From Porphyromonadaceae bacterium (GTDB taxonomy: Bacteria; Bacteroidota; Bacteroidia; Bacteroidales; Dysgonomonadaceae), in contig JAJFTO010000004.1 in the NCBI GenBank assembly GCA_021372865.1, positions 206,175-270,174 on the forward strand: a stretch of DNA of 64,000 nucleotides. The letters are read 5' to 3'. Shown here piece after piece: positions 20,117 through 30,400 of the stretch (positions are counted from its first letter, which is position 1; every line of letters starts with the position of its first letter). Under the pieces are notes generated by a model. It made no database searches and was not told the origin of the DNA. It worked only from the letters and a program-made list of their open reading frames with translations. The position numbers and the translations under genes are program-made.

Positions 20117-21781
20117 ATGCAGGTTCGGATTTTTCTTTTCCTTTTGTCTTTTATAGCTTTGAGTACTTCCTGTAACAATGGAAAAGATGAAGCTGAATTA
20201 AGGTGTTTATCAAAGTGGGATGCCATGATCGATAGGGCCCCCGGAAAAGTATTGGACAGCCTGAAATCGATTGATTATACTTCTCTCTCCCGCTCAAACA
20301 AAGCATATTACAATCTTTTAAAAGTAATTTCGGACGATAAAACATACGTCAATTTTACCAGCGATTCACTGATCAATACTGTCAGTAACTATTACCGGGT
20401 TCATGATAGAGAAAACAGAAATTACATCCGCGCTTTGGCCTATCAGGGGATTGTACGTACGCGGATGGGTGTGAAAGACAGTACAGTTTTTGAACCTTTA
20501 AAAGAAGCGGACCGGCTCTTACATTCCACGAAAGTAAGCGACCCAACTCTCGGATATATGATCAATTACTTTTTAGGAAATATCCATTATAATAACCTTA
20601 ATTTTACTCTGGCAGAAAATTATTTTCGTACTACACTTAATTTTGCTCGTCAGGAAAACGATTCCATTCATGTTTTTGATACTTATCTGGCACTCTACTG
20701 GAACGAGATGCAGAAAAAAAATTTCGCGAAAGGAAAAATATATCTTGATTCACTTTCCGGCTATTACAATAAACTACATGGCAAAAATTATTTCATTTTA
20801 AATGCACAGTCGGTTTATTTTGATATTATGGATGAACCTGAAAAAGCTTTGGAGAGTGCCAAGTTAATGTTACATGATGATCAAAATGAGAAAACAGATT
20901 TATCCCGGGTTTATTTTAATATCTCCGATAGGTTTATTAGTTTTGGACAACTGGACAGTGCTATGCTTTACGCACAAATGGCGATAGATCTTATAGAAGA
21001 CAGTACCTACCGACAGAATCATCTGTATTTTCAGAATGTAGCAAATATTGCCGAAAAGCAATCGAATTTTGAACTGGCAAACAACTACAGAAAAAAGGCA
21101 GCAGAATTGTATAAAAAATCAATAAATGACCGGTTAAATACTCAAATTACAGAACTGGAAAAAAAATATGATCTTACTGAGGCTGAAAATGCCACTCTCC
21201 GGGCAAGACAACAGAATTTTCGAATTGTGATAGGTGGATTGTTACTGGTAATTGTGTTAATCATTATTGCGATGTATGCCTGGAGGGTGAGAAAAATTAG
21301 CAAGTTAAAGTTACAACAGGCTGAAATTACCTTGAAACAACAGGAACTCCAGGCTAATATACTGAAAGAGGAAGCCGACAAGCGCAAATGGTTGTTACAA
21401 CTTTACAGCAATATTTCAGACCGGCTCACCTTTCTTCACGGTGAAGTCCAGTCACTCTCTCAACGTTATATCTCTTCCTATCCCAAGGTATATAAGGAGA
21501 TGGAGAAGATTGTGAAAAATACCGATACCGAGCTACGTGATATCACCAAAACACTCGCTACTGATGAGGAGACTTTCTATGCGTATACTCATCTTTACGA
21601 CAAAGAAGGATTTTTTAATGCCAACGAAAAAATGATGCTGATGTTGCTGGCATGCGATGCCGACAACCGTCAGCTGGCAACTTTTATGAATACCACCGTG
21701 GAAAGTATTCGGGTGAGAAAATCACAACTGAAGAAAAAAATGTTGGAAAGAGGACTGGATACCGCTGTTTTCCTTGAATAA
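20117..21781 (+). CDS. Membrane-bound TPR regulator with C-terminal HTH
   Basis: A Bacteroidota one-protein sensor-regulator. The N-terminus is a lipoprotein-like signal (FLFLLSFIALSTSCNN). A periplasmic TPR-type helical domain covers about 30-350, one membrane helix about 368-390 (VIGGLLLVIVLIIIAMYAW), a cytoplasmic coiled coil about 392-440 (LKQQELQANILKEEADKRK), and a LuxR-like helix-turn-helix at about 500-548 (MLLACDADNRQLATFM then SIRVRKSQLKKKML). The frame can be extended upstream to a TTG at 20063, but the TATCTTTG promoter box would then lie inside the gene. ATG 20117, preceded by GGAGAAAAA, is preferred. It is adjacent to the SusCD operon and may control it (inference). Confidence 0.85.
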   Translation: MQVRIFLFLLSFIALSTSCNNGKDEAELRCLSKWDAMIDRAPGKVLDSLKSIDYTSLSRSNKAYYNLLKVISDDKTYVNFTSDSLINTVSNYYRVHDRENRNYIRALAYQGIVRTRMGVKDSTVFEPLKEADRLLHSTKVSDPTLGYMINYFLGNIHYNNLNFTLAENYFRTTLNFARQENDSIHVFDTYLALYWNEMQKKNFAKGKIYLDSLSGYYNKLHGKNYFILNAQSVYFDIMDEPEKALESAKLMLHDDQNEKTDLSRVYFNISDRFISFGQLDSAMLYAQMAIDLIEDSTYRQNHLYFQNVANIAEKQSNFELANNYRKKAAELYKKSINDRLNTQITELEKKYDLTEAENATLRARQQNFRIVIGGLLLVIVLIIIAMYAWRVRKISKLKLQQAEITLKQQELQANILKEEADKRKWLLQLYSNISDRLTFLHGEVQSLSQRYISSYPKVYKEMEKIVKNTDTELRDITKTLATDEETFYAYTHLYDKEGFFNANEKMMLMLLACDADNRQLATFMNTTVESIRVRKSQLKKKMLERGLDTAVFLE

Positions 21782-21861
21782 AACCGTTAAAAGTCTTCTT
21801 TACAAAAAACAGATAATGAACTTGTTATCTAATAAAATGCCGTTAAAATATCTCCATGGTG

Positions 21862-21893
21862 TTGTTTCTCATGCGTTGAATATGTTATCTTTG
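21862..21893 (+). promoter_or_regulatory. Promoter of the DUF3244-AraC pair
   Basis: TTG (21862-21864), 21-nt spacer, TATCTTTG (21886-21893). It fits the Bacteroidota -33/-7 consensus and gives a leader of about 70 nt before ATG 21973. Confidence 0.6.
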
Positions 21894-21972
21894 TGTCTGT
21901 AATTTATAAAGAAATTTTTTTAAATAACTGGTTGGTTAAATTCTATATTCATTAAAAAACATAAGAATCAAT

Positions 21973-22404
21973 ATGAAACGAAGAAAAATTTTCACTTGTT
22001 TGTTGACTGCCTTTTGTAGTACATTAATTTATGCTTCCACTGTTCGGAATGAAGTAAAAGATGATATACAGGATAAAATTGAATTAAGTCGTGACGGTGG
22101 AACCACACGTATTGCCAGCATGAGTAGCATGTTCACTATGCAGGCCGTGACCGTGGAACCGGTTGTGGAAGCATACAACTACCGGAATGTGGTCACGATC
22201 TCGGTACAAAACTTTCGCGGAAGCGCACTGGTAGAGATAATTGGTAGCAAGGGCTCAAAACAAAGTTTTTTCGAGATATATGACATGGGCTTTGAAGCCA
22301 TACCGCTGAATGGCATCCCGGCTGGTGAATATACCCTGCGTGTTACCTTGGGTACGGAAGTATTTACTGGAACATTTAAAAAAGGACAAAATGAACAGCA
22401 TTAA
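21973..22404 (+). CDS. Secreted DUF3244-family protein
   Basis: A small exported protein of unknown function. The signal peptide (FTCLLTAFCSTLIYAS) ends near residue 22. The mature part carries a single Ig-like beta-sandwich resembling DUF3244: NVVTISVQNFRGSALVEIIG, then the C-terminal GIPAGEYTLRVTLGTEVFTG strand pair, the same GxYtLxi pattern that ends secretion-sorting-type domains. It is 143 aa. Its last 14 nt overlap the start of the AraC-type gene, so translation is probably coupled. Confidence 0.75.
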   Translation: MKRRKIFTCLLTAFCSTLIYASTVRNEVKDDIQDKIELSRDGGTTRIASMSSMFTMQAVTVEPVVEAYNYRNVVTISVQNFRGSALVEIIGSKGSKQSFFEIYDMGFEAIPLNGIPAGEYTLRVTLGTEVFTGTFKKGQNEQH

Positions 22405-22873
22405 CACTAAAAACAGAGAACAAGATCAGGTACGCAAATATTTGCTTACGGATGTTGAATCATGCACCTTTACTTTCTCAGATGGCCTTAAAAGTAAGGT
22501 ATTGCCCTCACCCGACAAAGAGATTGTATTGGTGAAGCTGATCCCGAGAGTTTCAAAATCGAAAAGGTTCGAAGACAGTGTCCTCAAAAATTTTATGACG
22601 GCGAGAAATGTGAATGAACTTGCTGAGATGTGCAGGTACGACTGTGTAAGAACCTTCACACGCCACTTCAAGAAAAGTTTCGGTGAAACTCCTTATCAAT
22701 GGATGCTCGACCGTAAAATGGAAGAAATCCAGTCGTTGGTGCTCAACTCTGATATGACCATTACTGAAATAGCCAGGATGTACGAATTTAAAAATGTATC
22801 TCACCTGGTAAATGCATATAGCAAACGTTACGGCGTTTCACCACATAAAAACAGGTTATCAAGTGCTATCTGA
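22391..22873 (+). CDS. Short AraC-type transcription regulator
   Basis: DNA-binding regulator. Residues 1-60 form a short region of no clear family (with KVLPSPDKEIVLVKLIP). The two AraC helix-turn-helix motifs follow at about 62-155: ELAEMCRYDCVRTFTRHFKK, FGETPYQWMLDRKMEE, then ITEIARMYEFKNVSHLVNAY and KRYGVSPHK. It is 160 aa, so the large ligand-binding half of ordinary AraC proteins is missing or reduced. The frame can be extended to 22310, but ATG 22391 has AAAGGA close upstream and fits the family. The 14-nt overlap with the DUF3244 gene suggests they act together. A terminator follows. Confidence 0.85.
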   Translation: MNSINTKNREQDQVRKYLLTDVESCTFTFSDGLKSKVLPSPDKEIVLVKLIPRVSKSKRFEDSVLKNFMTARNVNELAEMCRYDCVRTFTRHFKKSFGETPYQWMLDRKMEEIQSLVLNSDMTITEIARMYEFKNVSHLVNAYSKRYGVSPHKNRLSSAI

Positions 22874-22950
22874 CTCTACCTTTTTTACAGACAGTTCATT
22901 CGACACAATCTTCAGAAAACTGCTGTGATAACAATTATTGGTGAAACAGA

Positions 22951-22976
22951 AAAGCGCCCTTCCCCGGGGCGCTTTT
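22951..22976. terminator. Bidirectional terminator between AraC gene and glgP
   Basis: A 9-bp perfect stem (AAAGCGCCC / GGGCGCTTT) with A/T runs on both sides. It lies between two convergent genes and can serve both. Confidence 0.88.
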
Positions 22977-23002
22977 TAATTTTCTATACAAAAATATAGT
23001 TT

Positions 23003-25567
23003 TTAAATCCATCGCATATAAGCAAAATCCATGCGATGTGGCAGGTCGGGATTACGGGGGTAGACCCGCAGTCCGTACTGATGGTTTCCAGGATCGTTCA
23101 ATGATTTAGTGGTCTCATAATAAAGCAACGACCCTTCTGTCTTCACCAGATCAAATTCATACGATTCCAAAAATACCGGCTTCTGGTCCATGTTGTCGTG
23201 ATCCACAACCACACATTCCACTGCCAGTTCACATTGCATATCTTTCCGGTCGATCACTACCCGCCCGTATACTTCATTGTTGGTGTCATTGTAATCCATC
23301 TTCTGATTGGGATTGAATTCAAGTTTCACCACTTCAAATGTGTCCCACTTTGAGACAGTATCTTCCTTCCACTTCACAATCTCCTTCGCTTTCGCATAAT
23401 TGTTTTCTTTCAGTCTTGCAGAACGCGTGGCCAGCTTGTTGTAGAAAAGATTATAATAATCGTCCATCATCCGCTTGGTGGTAAACCGCGGTGCGATCTC
23501 TGCCATCGACTTCTTGATGTATTGTACCCACTCATAGGAATAACCATTGCTGTTGTGTGCATAGTAAAGCGGGATGATCTCATTCTCCAGCAGTGAATAA
23601 ATGGTGGAGGCATCCAACTCATCCTGATATGCCTGATTGTCGTATGTTTTTTTAGCTGTCAAGGCCCAGCCGGCACCTTCCTTGTAACCTTCATACCACC
23701 ATCCATCGAGCACGGATAGATTCAATACTCCGTTCATCTCGGCCTTCTCTCCAGATGTGCCTGATGCCTCCTGCGCGCGGGTAGGCGTGTTGAGCCAAAT
23801 ATCCACACCCGAGACCAGTCGCTTGGCCAGTCGCATATCGTAATTTTCGAGGAAAATGATCTTACCCAGAAACTCGGGACGACGTGAAATCTCCACAATC
23901 TGCCTGATGAGGCCCTGACCACCTCCATCGGCGGGGTGGGCTTTCCCGGCGAAGATAAATTGAACCGGATGCTTTGGGTCGTTTACAATCCTGGATAAAC
24001 GGTCCAAATCCGTGAATAACAGATGTGCCCGCTTATAGGTGGCAAACCTTCTGGAGAATCCAATCAGCAGGGCATTCGGATTTACTTCTTCCAGCATGGC
24101 CATGATACGTGACGGGTCGGCCTGGTTTTTCAACCATCCTTCTCGGAATTCGACCTGAATATAGTCGACCAGTTTCTTTTTCAGATGCATGCGCAACTCC
24201 CACAACTCATCGTCACTCACATTGTAAATGTTTTTCCAGATATCGGGATTCGACTGGTCATTGTAGAAATTTTCCCCAAAATATTTTTCGTACAAGGTTT
24301 TCACCGAGGACGTAGCCCAGCTGGGCAGATGTACACCGTTGGTCACATAGCCCACGTGCAGCTCTTCGGGGAAATAACCTTCCCACACGGGTTGAAACAT
24401 TTTCTGGGAAACAGTGCCGTGCAACTTGCTTACACCATTGGTTTCCTGTGCTGTGTTGAGCGCAAATACACTCATTGAAAACTTCTCCTGAGTACCCGGC
24501 CTGGCACGGCCCATATCCATAAACTTCTGCCAGGGTATACCCATGCGTTGCACGATAGGCGTCATATATTTTGCAATCAGTGGCTCATCGAAGTAGTCGT
24601 GTCCTGCCGGAACAGGCGTATGCACCGTATAGAGGGAGGAGGCACGTACGATCTCCAGTGCTTCCTGAAAGGTAAGATTTTCTTCCCGTACATAGTCGCG
24701 CAGGCGCTGCACGCTGATGAAGGCTGCATGACCCTCGTTCATGTGATACACATTCTTCTTGATACCCAGTTTCTTCAGTAACAATATACCGCCAATACCC
24801 AGCAGATACTCCTGTTTCATCCGGTTTTCCCAGTCACCCCCATAGAGTTGATAGGTGATGGAACGGTCAAATTCGCTGTTCTTTTCGATATCAGTATCCA
24901 TCAGGTAGAGATTGATACGCCCGACGGCAACTTTCCAGATGTTGGAATAAATGGGCCGGTCGTGAAAAGGCACTTCCAGTATCATGGGAGTGCCATCCTC
25001 GTTCATTATCTGTGTGATGGGGAGACTGCCAAAATTTTGCGCTTCGTAATTGGCGATCTGTTGCCCTTCCACAGACAATGTCTGGGTGAAATAGCCATAG
25101 CGGTAGAGGAAACCTACTGCTGTCATGTCCACATTGCTGTCGCTTGCTTCCTTCAGGTAATCGCCAGCGAGAATACCCAGACCGCCCGAGTAGATATTCA
25201 GCACATGGGTAAGGCCATATTCCATGCTGAAATAGGCTACACTGGGCCGTTCCCTGTTATACGGCACATCCATATACTTTTTAAATTTCTCGTAGATAAG
25301 GCGTATACGCTCCATCAATTCAGCGTTTTGTACCACATGCTCGGTGATGTCGGATCGAAGATTTTGTAACATCACTACCGGGTTTTTCCCGCTTTTTTCC
25401 CACTCTTCAGGATCCAGCTTCTCGAAGATGGCTTTTACCTCTTCATTCCAGACCCACCATAAATTATGAGTGATTTCCTCCAGTGGCCGCAACTGGGCAG
25501 GTAATTCTGCATGTACGTGTATATCTTTCCAGATGGGCGTGTTGGAATAACTTGATTGAATGACCAT
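23003..25567 (-). CDS. glgP: Alpha-glucan (glycogen) phosphorylase
   Basis: Releases glucose 1-phosphate from glycogen with a pyridoxal-phosphate cofactor. It belongs to the shorter GT35 branch (854 aa) with THNLWWVWNEE at about 33-43, VAYFSMEYGL (about 110), YSGGLGILAGDYLKEASD (about 125-142), VYHMNEGHAAF, the active-site TPTRAQEASGTSGEKAEMNG (about 610-630, with the PLP lysine in SGEKAEMNG), and LDGWWYEGY. Glu replaces the more common Met before the lysine. It forms a glycogen operon with the synthase gene upstream (107-nt gap). Confidence 0.93.
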   Translation of the reverse strand: MVIQSSYSNTPIWKDIHVHAELPAQLRPLEEITHNLWWVWNEEVKAIFEKLDPEEWEKSGKNPVVMLQNLRSDITEHVVQNAELMERIRLIYEKFKKYMDVPYNRERPSVAYFSMEYGLTHVLNIYSGGLGILAGDYLKEASDSNVDMTAVGFLYRYGYFTQTLSVEGQQIANYEAQNFGSLPITQIMNEDGTPMILEVPFHDRPIYSNIWKVAVGRINLYLMDTDIEKNSEFDRSITYQLYGGDWENRMKQEYLLGIGGILLLKKLGIKKNVYHMNEGHAAFISVQRLRDYVREENLTFQEALEIVRASSLYTVHTPVPAGHDYFDEPLIAKYMTPIVQRMGIPWQKFMDMGRARPGTQEKFSMSVFALNTAQETNGVSKLHGTVSQKMFQPVWEGYFPEELHVGYVTNGVHLPSWATSSVKTLYEKYFGENFYNDQSNPDIWKNIYNVSDDELWELRMHLKKKLVDYIQVEFREGWLKNQADPSRIMAMLEEVNPNALLIGFSRRFATYKRAHLLFTDLDRLSRIVNDPKHPVQFIFAGKAHPADGGGQGLIRQIVEISRRPEFLGKIIFLENYDMRLAKRLVSGVDIWLNTPTRAQEASGTSGEKAEMNGVLNLSVLDGWWYEGYKEGAGWALTAKKTYDNQAYQDELDASTIYSLLENEIIPLYYAHNSNGYSYEWVQYIKKSMAEIAPRFTTKRMMDDYYNLFYNKLATRSARLKENNYAKAKEIVKWKEDTVSKWDTFEVVKLEFNPNQKMDYNDTNNEVYGRVVIDRKDMQCELAVECVVVDHDNMDQKPVFLESYEFDLVKTEGSLLYYETTKSLNDPGNHQYGLRVYPRNPDLPHRMDFAYMRWI

Positions 25568-25674
25568 TATTTTGCTGTTTTTTAATTTCTAATTGTGATA
25601 ACGCATGAAACAATAAGCTGAGACTATGTTGTTGAGAAACATAAAAAAACGTTACGCCGACAAATATAACATTT

Positions 25675-27369
25675 TTAATCGGCTTTAAGTTTATAGGGTT
25701 TCGATAATCTGATGAATGAGTTGTGCAATGCTTTGCTATAAGCTTCCTGGTAATAAACAATAAAGTGCGACCAGTCGGCCCGGTCTGATAAATCGGCGGC
25801 AGCCTTTTTAAGCAATGTGACCTGCTCAGTACTCTTTAGGGAAAAGTCGTAGATGATGGACGCAATCTCTTCGGCTACCTCTGCCTGATTATTATCATCA
25901 CGGTGAATGACCTCTATACCATCGTCCATCCCTTTTTGTTCACCCTGTTTTTGTGCCCAGACACCAAAACCGGAAAGAGAAGTGGTGATGGTGGGAATGG
26001 AAAAGGCCACACTTTCATGGGGGGTGTATCCCCAGGGTTCATAGTAGGAGGGAAAAACAGAGAGATCAAGCCCAATCAGCAGATCGTAATAAGAGAGATT
26101 GAAGATTCCGTCATTTCCATTCAAATAGGAGGGCGCAAAAATGATTTTTACACTGCTTTCTTTCGAGTTGGTGAAACCCAGATGATACAATTGGTTCATA
26201 ATCAGGTCGTGGCGGGGGTCAACCAGCGTGTGCGTAGCAAAGGGGGATTCCTGCTGCAAATCGGTCCTTTCCGGTGAACTGCTTTCTGAAAGCAGAAGCT
26301 GAAGATCTTTCCGGGGTCCGTGAATCCAGGCGGGGATCATGATAAAAGCGATGACATCTTTGGTCAGTTCCTTCATTATACGCAAACGGTTCATGGCTTC
26401 AATGAACACATCTATGCCTTTGTTTTTGTATTCGTAACGACCACTGATGCCAATCAGCAACGCATCGCGATGCAGTGCATAGCCGACTGTTTTTTCCGCC
26501 ACATCAAGCAAAACTTTCCTGGCTCTTTTCCTTGCCAGTTTATGGGCATTGCCTTTGGGAATAAAATCTTTTTCAAAACCGTTGGGAGTGACCACTTCGG
26601 GCTGACGATCCAGAAACTGGGCGCATTCCCGGGCAGTGATTTCACTCACTGTGGTAAAGCAATCCACATTTTTGGCGGCTGCTTTTTCAATGGAGTGTTT
26701 GGCTACCATGTTCAGCTGACGTGCCATCTGGTCGCCGTTATATTCTTTCAGATGATTGTACAGCGGGAGGTTATTTCCTGCAATGGAACGGCCGATTGAA
26801 GTGGCGTGCGTGGTAAACAGGGTCGCTATTTTAGGAACATATTTTTTGATATAAAGCGCCCCGGTACCCAGCATCCATTCATTGAAGTGAGCCACCACAT
26901 GGTCCGATTCCAAATGATGAAAACGGTAAAAACACTCTATCAGCAGGCCGGTGGCATAGGCGAACATAGTCGATTCGAAATAATCTCCGTAAGCATAGAT
27001 GGAATCAACTCCGTAGTCTGTCCACATCCTTGCATAGATCTCATTCTGCCTCTCCAGAAACTGCTCGAACTTTACCAGAAAGACAATTGGACGGCCCGGT
27101 ATGTCCCACCTGCCGGCACGGATCTCCAGATGCTGACTCTGAAAAGCGAAATCGCACCACGAGGCGTAAAGACTGCGGTCCTCCAGAAACCAGGGACTCT
27201 CTTCCTCTTTCCATATATCGGGTCCAATAAAAAAAATACGGTCTTTATATAGTTTCTGAAGTGAACGGGCGCGCGTAGACAAAACAGTGTAAATACCACC
27301 TACCTTGTTGCATACTTCCCAGCTGGATTCGAAGATGTAGCCGGGAGTATACCTGGCATCTGTTTCCAT
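25675..27369 (-). CDS. Glycogen synthase, GT3-like type
   Basis: Elongates glycogen from a nucleotide-glucose donor. The N-terminal motif ESSWEVCNKVGGIYTVLSTR (about 14-33) is that of eukaryote-like GT3 synthases rather than bacterial GlgA (which has KxGGL). Further motifs are AHFNEWMLGTGALYIKK, TTHATSIGRSIAG, TTVSEITARECAQFL and VVTPNGFEKDFIP. The C-terminal acceptor/donor region PSYYEPWGYTPHESVAFSIP carries the catalytic Glu. It is 564 aa, shorter than fungal enzymes but normal for Bacteroidota. It shares a leftward operon with glgP and a face-to-face promoter region with mfd. Confidence 0.9.
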   Translation of the reverse strand: METDARYTPGYIFESSWEVCNKVGGIYTVLSTRARSLQKLYKDRIFFIGPDIWKEEESPWFLEDRSLYASWCDFAFQSQHLEIRAGRWDIPGRPIVFLVKFEQFLERQNEIYARMWTDYGVDSIYAYGDYFESTMFAYATGLLIECFYRFHHLESDHVVAHFNEWMLGTGALYIKKYVPKIATLFTTHATSIGRSIAGNNLPLYNHLKEYNGDQMARQLNMVAKHSIEKAAAKNVDCFTTVSEITARECAQFLDRQPEVVTPNGFEKDFIPKGNAHKLARKRARKVLLDVAEKTVGYALHRDALLIGISGRYEYKNKGIDVFIEAMNRLRIMKELTKDVIAFIMIPAWIHGPRKDLQLLLSESSSPERTDLQQESPFATHTLVDPRHDLIMNQLYHLGFTNSKESSVKIIFAPSYLNGNDGIFNLSYYDLLIGLDLSVFPSYYEPWGYTPHESVAFSIPTITTSLSGFGVWAQKQGEQKGMDDGIEVIHRDDNNQAEVAEEIASIIYDFSLKSTEQVTLLKKAAADLSDRADWSHFIVYYQEAYSKALHNSFIRLSKPYKLKAD

Positions 27370-27396
27370 ATCAATATTTTCTTATCTCAAAGGGTA

Positions 27397-27426
27397 CAAA
27401 GGTAATAAAAAAATAAGTTACCTTTG
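27397..27426. promoter_or_regulatory. Divergent mirrored promoters of glycogen synthase and mfd
   Basis: A 9-bp perfect inverted repeat (CAAAGGTAA at 27397-27405, TTACCTTTG at 27418-27426, 12-nt gap). Each arm contains TACCTTTG on its outgoing strand, i.e. a -7 box for the leftward glycogen genes and one for rightward mfd. Each -7 lies where the other promoter's -33 should be, and no separate -33 TTTG is visible. Confidence 0.6.
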
Positions 27427-27439
27427 CACTTTCATCTGA

Positions 27440-30400
27440 ATGGTTGACACATTAGACATTACGCAATTACAGCAGCGGTTGGAGAAACACCCCAATGTGA
27501 CAGCGGCAGGCTCTTTACTGAAAAACGTGCATGTTGTATCGGTAACGGGTTTGCACGGTTCGGCGCGTGCCATGTTTTCCGTCGGTCTGTTTCATAAACT
27601 TCCCCGCGTATATCTTTATATCCTGAATGATGCCGAGACGGCCGGTTATTTCTATCACGACGTGACCCAGATCATGGGCCCGGAAGAAGTTCTTTTTTTT
27701 CCGTCGGCCTACAAAAGGGCATCCAAGTACGGACAGCTGGATGCCGCCAACGAGGTGCTTCGCACCGAGACCTTGAGCCGGTTGCAAAATGTGAGTGAGC
27801 AGTTGATTGTCGTAAGCTATCCCGATGCACTTGCTGAAAAAACCGTTTCTCGTGAACTACTCAGGGAAAATACGTTGAAAATGGCTGTAGGTGAACGGTT
27901 GGATGCCTCTTTCGTGAGCGAGGTGCTCGACAGTTACGGCTTTCAATACGTGGATTACGTGTATGAGCCGGGACAGTATGCAGTGAGGGGAAGCATCCTC
28001 GACGTGTTTTCTTTCTCTGCCGAATATCCCTATCGGATCGATTTCTTTGGCGATGAGGTGGAGACCATTCGCAACTTCGACATGGAGACTCAGCTTTCGA
28101 AGGAAAAATTCAATGAGATCCGTATTGTTCCTGCTTTTGAACGTAAGGGAATGAAACAGGCCTCACTCTTCGACTCGCTACCCTCTTCTACTGTCGTGGG
28201 TGTGGAAGATATCCGCTGGATAAGCAGCCGCATTGAGTCGCTGAATGAGGACGAATTGCACATCGATCCGAAAGATGTGGAATTTGTAAGGGCAGACCTG
28301 CTGTCGAAAGAAGATTTCATGCAAAACATAAAACCTCTTAAACAGGTTCGATTCGATACCAAAATGCTGGATACTCCCGATGCCGTCATCGATTTTCATA
28401 CTTCGCCACAGCCACTCTATCACAAGAACTTTGACATGCTGAGTGAATCGCTTCAACGGTTTCGGGATGAGGGATATGCACTCTATATTCTCAGTGACAG
28501 CGAAAAACAGCAAAAACGACTGTATCATATTTTTGAGGACAGAAATGATCCGATCGACTTTACACCGGTAAGCAAAACCTTGCACGAGGGTTTTTCAGAT
28601 GTGACGTTGAAAATCTGTTGTTTCACCGACCATCAGATATTCGATCGTTTTCACAAATTCAGCCTGAAATCCGACAAAGCCCGTTCGGGAAAGATCGCTC
28701 TTACCCTCAAAGAACTGAATCAGTTGCAGCCGGGCGACTTCGTGGTACACATGGATCACGGCATTGGTAAATTTGCCGGACTGGTACGCTTGCGCATCGG
28801 CGACAAGGTGCAGGAGGTGATCAAGCTTACCTACCTGAACAACGATGCCGTTTTTGTGTCGATTCACGCGCTGCACAAGGTGTCGAAGTACAAAGGGAAA
28901 GAGGGTGAGGCACCCCAACTGAACAAACTGGGCTCCGGAGCCTGGGAAAAGGTAAAGGAACGTACAAAGTCGAAGATTAAAGATATCGCCCGCGACCTGA
29001 TTAAACTGTATGCACAACGTCAGCAGGAAAAGGGTTTCGCCTACTCGAAGGATACATATTTACAGACGGAACTTGAGGCTTCATTCATGTATGAAGATAC
29101 ACCCGACCAGATAAAAGCAACACGTGATGTGAAGGCAGACATGCAGAGTGAGCAACCGATGGACCGGCTGATCTGTGGGGATGTAGGCTTCGGAAAGACC
29201 GAAATTGCAATTCGTGCAGCCTTCAAGGCTGCTACAGATGGCAAACAGACGGCCGTACTGGTGCCCACCACCGTACTGGCTACACAGCATTACCATACTT
29301 TCAGCGACCGGCTGGCCAACTTTCCGGTGAAGGTAGATTACCTGAGTCGCGCACGTACATCGAAAGAACAAAAGGATATTCTTGACCAGCTGAAAGAGGG
29401 GAAAATTGATATCCTGATTGGGACTCACCGGCTGGTAGGTAAGGATGTGCAGTTTAAAGATCTCGGACTGCTCATTATTGATGAGGAACAAAAATTCGGT
29501 GTCTCCGTCAAGGAAAAACTGAAACAACTGAAGGTGAATGTGGATACACTCACCATGACGGCCACCCCTATTCCCCGAACGCTCCAGTTCTCCCTGATGG
29601 GGTCGCGTGACCTCTCTACCATCGGTACGCCACCTCCCAACCGTTATCCGGTGCAGACCGAGGTCCACACTTTCGACCTGGAGATCATCCGCGACGCGGT
29701 GAACTTCGAGATAAGCCGCAACGGGCAGGTCTTTATCGTGAACAACCGCATCCAGAATATTTACGAGCTGGAGGCATTGATAAAGCGGGAAATCCCGGAT
29801 GTACGCGTCGCTGTGGGACATGGCCAGATGGATCCTAAAAAGCTGGAGGAGGTGATCGCCGATTTTGTGAATCAGGAACAGGATGTACTGATTGCTACCA
29901 CCATCATCGAGTCGGGAATAGACATGCCCAACGTGAACACCATCATTGTAATCGATGCACAGAACTTCGGACTGAGCGATTTGCATCAGTTGCGTGGAAG
30001 GGTGGGACGCAGTAATAGGAAAGCGTTCTGCTATCTGCTCGCACCGCCACTCTATACGCTCAGTAGTGACTCGAGACGCCGGCTGCAGGCCATTGAGAAC
30101 TTTGCAGAGCTGGGTAGCGGTATTCACATTGCCATGCAGGATCTCGATATACGTGGTGCCGGGAACCTGCTGGGAGCCGAACAGAGCGGATTCATTGCCG
30201 ACCTGGGCTATGAAACATATCGCAAGATCCTTACGGAGGCTGTACAGGAACTGAGGAAAGACGAGTTTGCAGATCTTTATAAGGAACAGGAAAAAGCGAA
30301 GGCCGAGGATCAGGATTTTGTGGAAGATGTACTGGTGGAGAGCGACCTGGAGCTGATGTTTCCAGTGATGTATATCCCCAATGATGCCGAACGTGTGGCA

